From GCA-2715645 sp042095375 (lineage in GTDB: Bacteria > Bacteroidota > Bacteroidia > Cytophagales > MED-G16): 18,586 bases of DNA. The position numbers and the translations under genes were made by a program. The stretch is taken from positions 1 to 18,586 of the forward strand of contig JBELBJ010000025.1 in NCBI GenBank assembly GCA_042095375.1. The letters are read 5' to 3'. Positions 8,635 to 16,007 of this stretch are shown one piece after another; positions within the stretch are counted from its first letter, which is position 1, and every line of letters starts with the position of its first letter. Under the pieces are notes generated by a model. It did not search any database. It was not told the origin of the DNA and saw only the letters and a program-made list of their open reading frames with translations.

Positions 8635-9747
8635 TTAATTCTTTTTGTTAGGGAAAGTTTTTATAAAAATAATAATTCCAATTATAACAAATGGAATACT
8701 TAAAATTTGACCCATATTCAATTGACCAAAAACGGTGTTAGGTAAATCCGATTCCCAGGAGACTTGGTCCTCTTTTAAATATTCAATAAAAAACCTTTGT
8801 CCCCAAAGAGCTATAAACCATATAGAAAATAAAAAACCATTATTTAGTTCCTTTCTTTTATAGTACCATAAAGAAATTAAAAAAATAAAAAGAGATAAAT
8901 AAAATAGTGACTCGTATAATTGAGATGGATGTCTAGCTATACCAAAAGTATAAATTTCTCCATAATAAATATTTCTATTTTTAAAAATAGAATATGATAA
9001 GGGAGTATTAGGATCTTCATAAATATGTTTGCTAATATTATTATATCCCAAAATATACCTTTTTAATTCTTTTTGATAAAATGAGTTTTCAAAGGATTCA
9101 TCAACGACAAATTTATCTTTGTATTTTATATTTATTGTAATAGGAACTTTCCCGTTGGGTATATTTTTTGATTCTTCGTTTCGTTTTGAAAAAGAAATTT
9201 TATCTATCCTTTCTCCAAATCTATATTTTAATATGTCATGTGCATCTCTTGCAAAAACCACACCATTATCACTATTTGTAGGAAGACCAATAATTTCAGA
9301 GTTAGTAAAATTCCCTAATCTTATACATGCCCCTGCTAAACAGACAACAATTGCAATGATATCTAATAGCCAAAGAAAAGATTTTTTATATTTTTTTGAA
9401 AAAATATATAATGCAGGGATAATAGTAAAAACAGCACCATGACTTGCTAAACCTCCTTCCCAAATCATCAATATCTTTATTGGGTTAGATAAATAATACT
9501 CTGGATCGTAAAAAAGACAATGACCCAATCTAGCTCCAATTATTGTTGAAACTACTAGATAAATTGTTAACTGATCTACTTCATTTGGGTCTTTATTTTC
9601 TTTAGTATAAATCCAAGTTACAATTATCTGACCTAATATAAATCCAGACGCAAATAATAACCCATACCATCGTGGGGCTCTATCAAGAAATGGAATTGAA
9701 AACATTTCAGGATTTAAATTCCAAATTATATATATTAATTCATTCAT
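8635..9747 (-). CDS. lgt: Phosphatidylglycerol--prolipoprotein diacylglyceryl transferase
   Basis: Integral inner-membrane enzyme that attaches diacylglycerol from phosphatidylglycerol to the lipobox cysteine, the first step of lipoprotein maturation; it would act on the predicted lipoproteins encoded nearby. Family landmarks are RWYGLLFASGF (26-36), GARLGHCLFYDP (71-82), WEGGLASHGA with H103, the Lgt signature RLGNFTNSE with R143 and N146, and ARHPSQLYE (271-279), with several hydrophobic segments. At 370 residues it is longer than the enterobacterial enzyme (about 290). The extra length lies between residues about 165 and 262, a hydrophilic, lysine-rich insert between the signature and the HPSQLYE motif. 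It starts 6 nt after the trkH stop and is the last gene of the minus-strand run. Confidence 0.95.
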   Translation of the reverse strand: MNELIYIIWNLNPEMFSIPFLDRAPRWYGLLFASGFILGQIIVTWIYTKENKDPNEVDQLTIYLVVSTIIGARLGHCLFYDPEYYLSNPIKILMIWEGGLASHGAVFTIIPALYIFSKKYKKSFLWLLDIIAIVVCLAGACIRLGNFTNSEIIGLPTNSDNGVVFARDAHDILKYRFGERIDKISFSKRNEESKNIPNGKVPITINIKYKDKFVVDESFENSFYQKELKRYILGYNNISKHIYEDPNTPLSYSIFKNRNIYYGEIYTFGIARHPSQLYESLFYLSLFIFLISLWYYKRKELNNGFLFSIWFIALWGQRFFIEYLKEDQVSWESDLPNTVFGQLNMGQILSIPFVIIGIIIFIKTFPNKKN

Positions 9748-9753
9748 AATTAA

Positions 9754-11226
9754 TTAATGATCCCTCCAAAAAAATGGAGTAAGTATTAACAAAACAGTAA
9801 AAAGTTCAAGTCTTCCTAAAAACATTAAAGCACATAAAATATATTTTCCTGTAGTTGGGATTGAGCTATAAGTCTCCGATGGACCAACATCTCCAATTCC
9901 AGGACCAACATTTCCAATAGCTGATCCTGCAGACCCAACTGCAGTAATAAAATCAACACCAGTCAAAGACATTAACATTGTACCTATTGAAAAAAGAAAT
10001 ATATATAAAATAATAAATGCTTGAATATTAAGAATTACATCCCTAGTTACAACAGAATTATTAATTCTAACAGGAATTATAGCAGAAGGATGAAGCTGCT
10101 TTTTTAATTCTGAAAAACTATTTTTTAATAATATAATATGTCTAATTAATTTTACTCCTCCAGATGTTGATCCAGCAGTGGCACCAAAAAACATTAGAAG
10201 AAAAAACAAAATAGTCATAAATGTATTCCAAGATGTATAATCAGCGGAAGCATAACCAGTTGTGGTTAGTATAGCAACAACATTAAAAAGTGCAGTTCTA
10301 AAAGTTTTTTCAATATCAGTATTATCTATAGTGTATAAGGTAGAAAAAACTATTAATGTTAATACTATTAGAAAACCTATATAAAATTTAAATTCTTCAT
10401 TTTCAATAATTTTTCTGAATTGAAATTTTAACCCAAAATAAATTAATGTAAAGTTTGTAGCAGATAGAGCCATAAAAAATATAATTGTATATTGGATAAC
10501 CGGAGAATTAAAATAACCTATACTTTCATTTTTTGTTGAAAAACCACCAGTTGCCATTGTTGTCATTGCATGATTTACTGCATCAAAAAAAGTCATCCCC
10601 TCAGCATATAAAATAAAAAATAAAATGATAGTAAAAGCAATATATATTATCCATAATCTTTTAGCTGTCTCCTTAATTCTGGGACGAAGTTTGTCAGGAG
10701 AAATTCCTGGAGCCTCAGCAACAAAAAGTTGCATTCCACCAATTCCTAAAAAAGGTAAAATAGCAACTGCAAGAACAATAATACCCATACCTCCCATATA
10801 TTGTGTTAAACTTCTCCAATACATTAAACCATAATCAAGAGACCCATCTATATCATCAAGAATAGTAGCTCCTGTTGTTGTATAACCGGATACAGATTCA
10901 AAAAAAGCATCTGTAAAAGTTGGAATTTGATTTGATAAAATATAAGGTAGCATACCAAACAAAGAAAGAAAAAACCAACTTGCTGTTACAATTAAATATC
11001 CATCTCTTTTTTTTATATTTTTTTCTTCTTTAGCTCTAGTTTTAGTTCTAGTTAATAGATAAAGTATACAACCTATAACTAAGTTTATTACTGAAGATAT
11101 AGTTATATCATACCATGATGATTCTCCATAATAAAAGCTAAATGGCAAGCAGGTTAACATTAAAATACCATTGACAATTAAAAGTATTCCAACAATATTT
11201 ATAATTACCTTTAAATTAAATTTCAT
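9754..11226 (-). CDS. trkH: TrkH/KtrB-family potassium uptake channel subunit
   Basis: Membrane pore of a potassium uptake system, gated by the cytoplasmic TrkA subunit encoded just upstream. The four pore loops of the superfamily can be seen: TTTGAT (116-121), ATGGFS (225-230), TTTGYAS (321-327) and AIGNVGPG (436-443), each with the filter glycine. The C-terminus GRLELFTVLLILTPFFWRD is a TrkH hallmark. Length 490 is normal for TrkH. The start ATG overlaps the trkA stop (11223-11226), indicating translational coupling and equal production of both subunits. lgt follows after 6 nt. Confidence 0.95.
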   Translation of the reverse strand: MKFNLKVIINIVGILLIVNGILMLTCLPFSFYYGESSWYDITISSVINLVIGCILYLLTRTKTRAKEEKNIKKRDGYLIVTASWFFLSLFGMLPYILSNQIPTFTDAFFESVSGYTTTGATILDDIDGSLDYGLMYWRSLTQYMGGMGIIVLAVAILPFLGIGGMQLFVAEAPGISPDKLRPRIKETAKRLWIIYIAFTIILFFILYAEGMTFFDAVNHAMTTMATGGFSTKNESIGYFNSPVIQYTIIFFMALSATNFTLIYFGLKFQFRKIIENEEFKFYIGFLIVLTLIVFSTLYTIDNTDIEKTFRTALFNVVAILTTTGYASADYTSWNTFMTILFFLLMFFGATAGSTSGGVKLIRHIILLKNSFSELKKQLHPSAIIPVRINNSVVTRDVILNIQAFIILYIFLFSIGTMLMSLTGVDFITAVGSAGSAIGNVGPGIGDVGPSETYSSIPTTGKYILCALMFLGRLELFTVLLILTPFFWRDH

Positions 11227-12581
11227 CTAAAAAGAGATTGAACAATTTTTTTTGATTCTTTTAAACACATCACTACAACTTTATCATCATTTTCAAAGAC
11301 AAAATCTCCTCTTACAGTTTTAGGTCTATTATTTCTAATAACCCCCCCTACTACTGCATCCTTTGGAAATTCCAAATCACCAATCTTTTTATTACAAATT
11401 GCTGAGTTTTCATTGACTTTTAACTCAATTACATCAGCATCCAATCCATGAATTGAATGAAGGTCTAAAAGTTCACCTTTTTTAATATGTTTTGAGATAA
11501 AGTCTGCTGCAATTAATTTTTTATTTATAAGAGTGTCTACACCCATATTTTGAGAAAGAGGTATATATTCTATATTGCCCACTAATGCAATTACTTTTTT
11601 TATACCAGTTTCTTTTGCGGCTAAAGCGGCTAAAATATTTTTTTCCGTCTCACCAGTTAAAGATAAAAAAGCATCCATATATTCTAGATTTTCTTTCATT
11701 AAAAACTCTAAATTAGTCCCGCTTCCATTTAAGACCATTATATTTGGAATAGCTGCAGCTATTTCTTCGCATCTATTCCTATCTTCCTCTATCAATTTAA
11801 TTTTATATTTTTTTGACAAATGCTTAGCAGTCACAAAAGCCATAGGTCCACCACCATAAATCATAAGATCTTTGATATTGTATTGCTTTTTTCCTGATAA
11901 TGCCAGAACCCTATCAACCCCCCCATCTCTTTCAGCAACAAAATAAGCATGGTCAGATGCTTCAAAAATATCATCAGCTCTAGGAATTATGGTTTTATTT
12001 TTAACAACATCCTCCACATCTCTCAAAATTGCAACTGGAGTAAAATTGTTATCAGGATTTAAGTAATTTGTCTCTTTGAGTGATTTGCCATTTAAGACCG
12101 AATCTTTTCCGATTGGAATACCAATGAATTCAAGAAGTCCTCCCTCAAAATCAAATGTAGTTATAGCAGCAGATTCTTTTAATAATTTTCTTATTTCTTT
12201 TGCTGCAAGAGCTTCGGGAAAAATAACTTCATCTATACCAACTGATGATAAGTCAAAAGCATCTTTCCTATGAATAAAATCAGAATTTGAAATCCTTGCA
12301 ATAGTTTTCTTGACACCAAGGTGTTTGCCAATTGTACACGAAATCATATTAGTTTCTTCAGATTCAGTAACAGCTATTAATAAATCTGTAGATTTAATGT
12401 TTGCTTGTTCTAAAACCTTGTATGAAGTCGCACTTCCGACAATACTAATAACATCTAAAATATCTGCTTGAGTTAATACACCTGGATCTTTATCAATTAT
12501 TACTATGTCATGTTCTTCTTTTGCAAGAAGTTTTGACAAATGAAAACCCATTTCACCACAACCAGCAATAATTATTCTCAT
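11223..12581 (-). CDS. trkA: Trk potassium uptake regulatory subunit TrkA (two RCK units)
   Basis: Cytoplasmic nucleotide-binding regulator that opens or closes the TrkH pore. Two tandem RCK units are visible: RCK1 starts MRIIIAGCGEMG (GxGxxG at 7-12, D30 at the end of the second strand) and RCK2 has IYGGGPMA (241-248) with E266. Each is followed by an RCK-C type segment (about 140-220 and 370-450). The open frame extends 24 nt further upstream to a TTG at 12605, but I chose ATG 12581: the protein then begins exactly at the conserved MRIIIAG, and the upstream TTG lies inside a promoter -7 element. This gives 452 residues, close to the usual 458. Confidence 0.95.
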   Translation of the reverse strand: MRIIIAGCGEMGFHLSKLLAKEEHDIVIIDKDPGVLTQADILDVISIVGSATSYKVLEQANIKSTDLLIAVTESEETNMISCTIGKHLGVKKTIARISNSDFIHRKDAFDLSSVGIDEVIFPEALAAKEIRKLLKESAAITTFDFEGGLLEFIGIPIGKDSVLNGKSLKETNYLNPDNNFTPVAILRDVEDVVKNKTIIPRADDIFEASDHAYFVAERDGGVDRVLALSGKKQYNIKDLMIYGGGPMAFVTAKHLSKKYKIKLIEEDRNRCEEIAAAIPNIMVLNGSGTNLEFLMKENLEYMDAFLSLTGETEKNILAALAAKETGIKKVIALVGNIEYIPLSQNMGVDTLINKKLIAADFISKHIKKGELLDLHSIHGLDADVIELKVNENSAICNKKIGDLEFPKDAVVGGVIRNNRPKTVRGDFVFENDDKVVVMCLKESKKIVQSLFR

Positions 12582-12602
12582 AAATAATAAGTTAAGTGAT
12601 AA

Positions 12603-12635
12603 CAAATATAAAAAATTGAAACAAAAAACCTACAA
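12603..12635 (-). promoter_or_regulatory. Probable promoter of trkA-trkH-lgt
   Basis: In the 54-nt gap between the symporter stop and trkA there is, on the minus strand, TTG (12635-12633), a 22-nt spacer, then TATATTTG (12610-12603). The -7 element is a perfect TAnnTTTG match and the spacer lies within the range described for Flavobacterium promoters. Transcription would start near 12596, about 15 nt before the chosen trkA ATG. It would let potassium uptake and lgt be expressed apart from the ribosomal/ftsY genes upstream. Confidence 0.5.
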
Positions 12636-13991
12636 TTAAATTTTTTCAAAATACTTTACTGAAAGAGCATTAATTTTTGGCATCAAAATTAAGGTAGATA
12701 TCATCGTTGGAAAAATCATTATTCCATATGAGAGATCAATCAAGCTTAAAACAAAATCTAAACTTGAAACAGAACCTATAATTATCAATGAGATATAAAA
12801 AAACCTATAATAATAGCTGTATTTTTCTCCAACTAAATAAGAAAGACATCTCTCCCCAAAATATGAATTACCAAATAAAGTAGTTATTGCAAAAATAAAT
12901 GTACAAGAGAATAAAATATACTTTCCAAAATATGGGATAGATTTTTCAAATGATAATAAAACTAACTGAATTCCTGAAGCATTTCCCAAATCCCAAATAC
13001 CTGACACTAATATGCTAAAAGCTGTAAGAGTACATACAATTATAGTGTCAACAAATGGACCTACCATAGCGACTAATCCTTCTTTAATCGGATTATCGTT
13101 TTTACTTGCAGCATGAATTATAGGAGATGTTCCAACACCTGCCTCATTTGAAAATGCAGCTCTTCTTGCTCCTATTAAAATTAAAGATCCAACTGCCCCA
13201 CCTAATACAGAATTTGCTGAAAAAGCATCCATAATAATTAATTTTAATACTGGAAAAAATAAATTATAATTTAATATAAGAATATAAAAAATAGTACCCA
13301 TATAACTTATAACCATTAAAGGAACAAGTTTACTTGCAACTTTTCCAATTCTTTTTATTCCTCCAAATATTACTAAAGCAACTAAAAATGATAATAATAA
13401 ACCTAATGAAAAGTTTGTTAAAAAATTAGAATCAAAACCTTGTAATATGACTGAGTTTGTAATTTTAATAATTTGATTAGCTTGAAATATTGGTGACACA
13501 CCAAATAGCCCAAAAAAACAGAAAATTAAAGCTAAAAAATTCCATTTTTTTCCAAGCCCTTCTCTTATGACGTACATAGGGCCTCCCTGATAATTTCCTT
13601 TAGAATCTTTTCCTCTATATAAAACAGCTAAAGAACAAGTATAAAATTTAGTTATCATTCCAAAAAAAGCAGTCACCCACATCCAAAAAATTGCTCCAGG
13701 CCCACCTGTAACTATTGCAACTGCTACACCACTTATATTACCTAATCCAACAATTGTACCGATTTGAGCAGAAATAGTTTGAAAAAATGTTAGTTTTCCA
13801 AAATTAGATGGAGAAGATCCCCTATCTTTTAAAATATTTAAAGAATGAAAAATATATTTAAAAGGAAGCAGTTTCGAATAAAATAAAAGTATAATTCCTC
13901 CCCCTAATAATACAGTTATTAAAATAGGACCATTCCATAAAGTATTAGCTAGGTTTATTATGAATTGCTCGATAGATTTAAAAAAAATCAT
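12636..13991 (-). CDS. Sodium:alanine/glycine symporter, AGCS family
   Basis: Inner-membrane transporter importing alanine or glycine (possibly other small amino acids) with sodium. Family signatures are clear: GTIVGLGNISGVAVAI (78-93), GGPGAIFWMWVTAFFGM (96-112), YRGKDSKGNYQGGPMY (125-140) and GARRAAFSNEAGVGTSP (274-290) followed by HAAS. About ten hydrophobic helices run through its 451 residues, the normal family length. Its ATG overlaps the ftsY stop codon by 4 nt (13988-13991), so it is translated together with ftsY. The exact substrate cannot be told from the sequence. Confidence 0.93.
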   Translation of the reverse strand: MIFFKSIEQFIINLANTLWNGPILITVLLGGGIILLFYSKLLPFKYIFHSLNILKDRGSSPSNFGKLTFFQTISAQIGTIVGLGNISGVAVAIVTGGPGAIFWMWVTAFFGMITKFYTCSLAVLYRGKDSKGNYQGGPMYVIREGLGKKWNFLALIFCFFGLFGVSPIFQANQIIKITNSVILQGFDSNFLTNFSLGLLLSFLVALVIFGGIKRIGKVASKLVPLMVISYMGTIFYILILNYNLFFPVLKLIIMDAFSANSVLGGAVGSLILIGARRAAFSNEAGVGTSPIIHAASKNDNPIKEGLVAMVGPFVDTIIVCTLTAFSILVSGIWDLGNASGIQLVLLSFEKSIPYFGKYILFSCTFIFAITTLFGNSYFGERCLSYLVGEKYSYYYRFFYISLIIIGSVSSLDFVLSLIDLSYGIMIFPTMISTLILMPKINALSVKYFEKI

Positions 13992-14943
13992 TTTTCAAAA
14001 AAAGAATTGACAAACTCTTCTTTATGAAAAAGTTGTAGGTCTTCAACCTTTTCTCCAACACCAATATATTTAATAGGGATTTTAAATTGATCTGTAATTC
14101 CAATTACAACTCCTCCTTTTGCAGTTCCATCTAATTTGGTAATAGCAAGTGAATTTACTTCTGTTGCTTGAATAAATTCTTTTGCCTGAATGAATGCATT
14201 TTGGCCAGTTCCTCCATCTAAAACAAGTAAAACTTCATGTGGGGCATCTTCTTTAAATTTTTTGATTACATTTTTAATTTTAGTCAATTCATTCATAAGA
14301 TTAATTTTTGTATGTAGTCTTCCTGCTGTATCAATAATTACTACATGATAATTTTCATCTACTGCTTTTTTAACTGTATCAAAAGCAACTGAAGCAGGAT
14401 CGGTATTCATACCATGAGAAACTACTTCAACTCCAACTCTTTCTCCCCATTTTAAAATTTGATCTACTGCAGCAGCTCGAAAAGTATCAGCTGCACCAAT
14501 TAAAACTTTTAAACCGCCTGCCTTGAATTGAGCAGCTAATTTACCAATAGTAGTTGTTTTTCCAACACCATTAACACCTACAACTAATATTATATACGGT
14601 ATTTGATTATCAGGAACATCAAAAGCATCTAAGTCAGAAGTATTTTCTGCTAATAAATTAACTATTTCATCTTTTAATATTTTATCTAATTCTTTTGCGC
14701 TAGTATATTTATCTTCTGCAACTCTTTGCTCAATTCTCTCAATAATTTTAATTGTAGTCTTTACACCTACATCTGATGTAATAAGAACTTCCTCTAGATC
14801 ATCAAGAACTTGATCATCAACTTTAGATTTTCCTATAATAGCTGACTTCAATTTAGAAAAAAAACTTTTTTTCGTCTTTTGAAGACCTTTATCTAGCGCT
14901 TCTTTTTCTTGATTAGTAATAACTTGCTCTTTGACTACCGGCT
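13988..14943 (-). CDS. ftsY: Signal recognition particle receptor FtsY, N-terminus lost in assembly gap
   Basis: SRP-family GTPase that docks ribosome-SRP complexes at the membrane for co-translational insertion. The GTPase domain is complete; counting from the TTG at 14851, G1 GVNGVGKTT is 92-100, ADTFRAAAVDQ 121-131, DTAGR 174-178, TKLDG 238-242 and GVGEKVEDL 264-272. That TTG is not the true start: the frame stays open upstream to the gap at 14943 and encodes EALDKGLQKTKKSFFSKLKS, the normal start of the NG domain in Bacteroidota FtsY. About 317 residues are visible, and the start codon plus probably a short charged N-terminal tail lie in the Ns (14944-15043). The stop overlaps the next gene by 4 nt. 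It follows rpmB, rpmG and DUF4295 in the order usual for the phylum. Confidence 0.96.
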
Positions 14944-15043
14944 NNNNNNNNNNNNNNNNNNNNNNNNNNNNNNNNNNNNNNNNNNNNNNNNNNNNNNNNN
15001 NNNNNNNNNNNNNNNNNNNNNNNNNNNNNNNNNNNNNNNNNNN
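14944..15043. other. Assembly gap (100 N)
   Basis: Exactly 100 undetermined bases, the conventional placeholder for a gap of unknown length. It hides the start of ftsY and the spacer between ftsY and the end of the repeat-tailed gene upstream. Confidence 0.99.
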
Positions 15044-15050
15044 TATTAAC

Positions 15051-15160
15051 TAGTTGGAATTATCTTCTTCCTTAGGAGCTTCAGATGGCTTTTCTTCTGC
15101 TTTTGCTTCTTCCTTAGGAGCTTCAGATGGCTTTTCTTCTGCTTTTGCTTCTTCCTTAGG
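15051..15160 (-). CDS. C-terminal repeat tail fragment, probably of the DUF4295 protein
   Basis: The 117-nt island between the two gaps reads on the minus strand as two full copies of the 14-residue unit PKEEAKAEEKPSEA followed by PKEEDNSN and a TAG stop at 15053-15051. The repeats are perfect at DNA level. Charged Lys/Glu/Pro/Ala tails of this kind are expected to be disordered and soluble. The most economical reading is that this is the C-terminus of the DUF4295 gene starting at 15464, since both read on the minus strand and the visible DUF4295 part ends in a charged stretch (RAKQDKKA). The frame cannot be followed through Ns, and the placement of so short an island depends on the scaffolder, so the link is an inference. 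Confidence 0.6.
15064..15160. repeat. Perfect 42-bp tandem repeat, about 2.3 copies visible
   Basis: The segment starting cttcttccttagg recurs at 15064, 15106 and 15148, a period of exactly 42 bp (14 codons). The two full units are identical, and the third runs into the gap at 15161. More units are likely hidden in the gap, because perfect tandem arrays longer than a read are a standard cause of assembly breaks. The period is a multiple of three, so a change in copy number keeps the reading frame. Confidence 0.93.
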
Positions 15161-15260
15161 NNNNNNNNNNNNNNNNNNNNNNNNNNNNNNNNNNNNNNNN
15201 NNNNNNNNNNNNNNNNNNNNNNNNNNNNNNNNNNNNNNNNNNNNNNNNNNNNNNNNNNNN
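15161..15260. other. Assembly gap (100 N) within the DUF4295 gene
   Basis: Second placeholder run of exactly 100 N. It separates the conserved DUF4295 domain from the repeat island. The true length is unknown and probably depends on the copy number of the 42-bp repeat. Confidence 0.98.
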
Positions 15261-15464
15261 AGCCTTTTTATCTTGCTTTGCTCTCATTTCTTCAATCAAA
15301 TCAGCCTGATCTTTACCTGCTAAAATAGCTTTTACATGATCTTCAATTACTATTTCTTCTTTGAATTGATATGCTCCAGTCTTATCAGACTTTTTTGATC
15401 TAATAAGTTTAGCATATTTTACTCCTGATGTATTTCTTAAAGTAGCAACAACTTTTTTTGCCAT
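15261..15464 (-). CDS. DUF4295 family protein, N-terminal part (3' part in gap)
   Basis: Small basic protein of unknown function found in Bacteroidota between rpmG and ftsY; its position suggests a ribosome-associated role, but none is established to my knowledge. Sixty-eight residues are visible: MAKKVVATLRNTSG, KYAKLIRSKKSDKTGAYQF, KEEIVIEDHVKAIL, then a charged stretch AGKDQADLIEEMRAKQDKKA running into the gap. The family is normally only about 50 residues, so this protein already carries an extension before the gap and probably continues into the PKEEAKAEEKPSEA repeats and the stop at 15051. The start ATG at 15464 lies 9 nt after the rpmG stop. Confidence 0.85.
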
Positions 15465-15473
15465 AATATTTTA

Positions 15474-15653
15474 TTATTTTATTTCTTTATGAATTGTATA
15501 TTTTCTTAAAATTGGGTTGTATTTTTTCAATTCCATTCTATCGGGTGTGTTTTTTTTATTTTTTGTAGTAACATACCTAGATGTTCCAGCTACTCCTGAA
15601 TTTTTATGTTCAGTACACTCTAAAATAACCTGTATTCTGTTTCCTTTTGCCAT
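15474..15653 (-). CDS. rpmG: 50S ribosomal protein L33
   Basis: Small large-subunit ribosomal protein, 59 residues. The minus strand reads MAKGNRIQVILECTEHKNSG, then GTSRYVTTKNKKNTPDRMEL and KKYNPILRKYTIHKEIK with a TAA stop, matching Bacteroidota L33 throughout. Only one cysteine is present (C13), so both CxxC pairs of zinc-binding L33 are missing and this is the zinc-independent form. The ATG at 15653 lies 2 nt after the rpmB stop, and the DUF4295 gene follows after 9 nt. Confidence 0.95.
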   Translation of the reverse strand: MAKGNRIQVILECTEHKNSGVAGTSRYVTTKNKKNTPDRMELKKYNPILRKYTIHKEIK

Positions 15654-15655
15654 AA

Positions 15656-15895
15656 TTAAATATTTAAAGTTCCTTTTGCTTTAGCCTTTTTAATAACAGC
15701 ACTTATGCCATCTCGATTTATTGCTTTTAATGCTGAAGAACATATTTTAATATTTATCCACTTGTCTTCCTCAGGAAGATAAAACTTTTTTTGATGTAGG
15801 TTAGGATAAAATTTTCTTTTAGTCCTGTTGTTAGATTTAGAAACATTGTTACCTACTCTAGGTCTTTTTCCGGTTATTTGACAAACTTTAGACAT
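15656..15895 (-). CDS. rpmB: 50S ribosomal protein L28
   Basis: Large-subunit ribosomal protein of 79 residues, normal for the family. It starts MSKVCQITGKRPRVGNNVSK, followed by NRTKRKFYPNLHQKKFYLP and INIKICSSALKAINRDGI, all standard L28 positions. The zinc-binding cysteine pairs of some L28 proteins are absent. It is the first gene of the minus-strand run rpmB-rpmG-DUF4295-ftsY and diverges from rocD, with a promoter-like sequence in the 112-nt gap. Confidence 0.96.
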   Translation of the reverse strand: MSKVCQITGKRPRVGNNVSKSNNRTKRKFYPNLHQKKFYLPEEDKWINIKICSSALKAINRDGISAVIKKAKAKGTLNI

Positions 15896-15917
15896 TGTGT
15901 AATAAATTTATTGGACG

Positions 15918-15948
15918 CAAATATCGTAAAAGTGTAAATAATAACAAA
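15918..15948 (-). promoter_or_regulatory. Probable promoter of the rpmB operon
   Basis: Minus-strand TTTG (15948-15945), a 19-nt spacer and GATATTTG (15925-15918), one mismatch from TAnnTTTG. Transcription would start near 15911, giving a leader of about 15 nt. The TTTG is half of an 8-bp palindrome CAAATTTG (15945-15952). Its other half could serve as the upstream element for rocD, for which the best -7 candidate is TTTATTTG at 15977-15984, also one mismatch, with a slightly long 24-nt spacer. Confidence 0.45.
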
Positions 15949-16007
15949 TTTGCTTTTACTTTTTTATTATTTAATATTTATTTGCTAGAAACATCCCATT
16001 CAATAAA

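Noticed and set aside
15044..15160. 42-bp direct repeats as a possible CRISPR array or integration site
   Set aside because: Units are directly adjacent with no unique spacers, and the period is a multiple of three within a coding frame, so they are protein-coding tandem repeats.
15054..15323. Plus-strand reading frame across the gaps encoding SSLGASDGFSSAFA repeats
   Set aside because: It is the antisense shadow of the 42-bp repeat, runs through undetermined bases, and lacks any recognisable domain; the minus-strand reading gives a sensible charged tail that ends in a stop.
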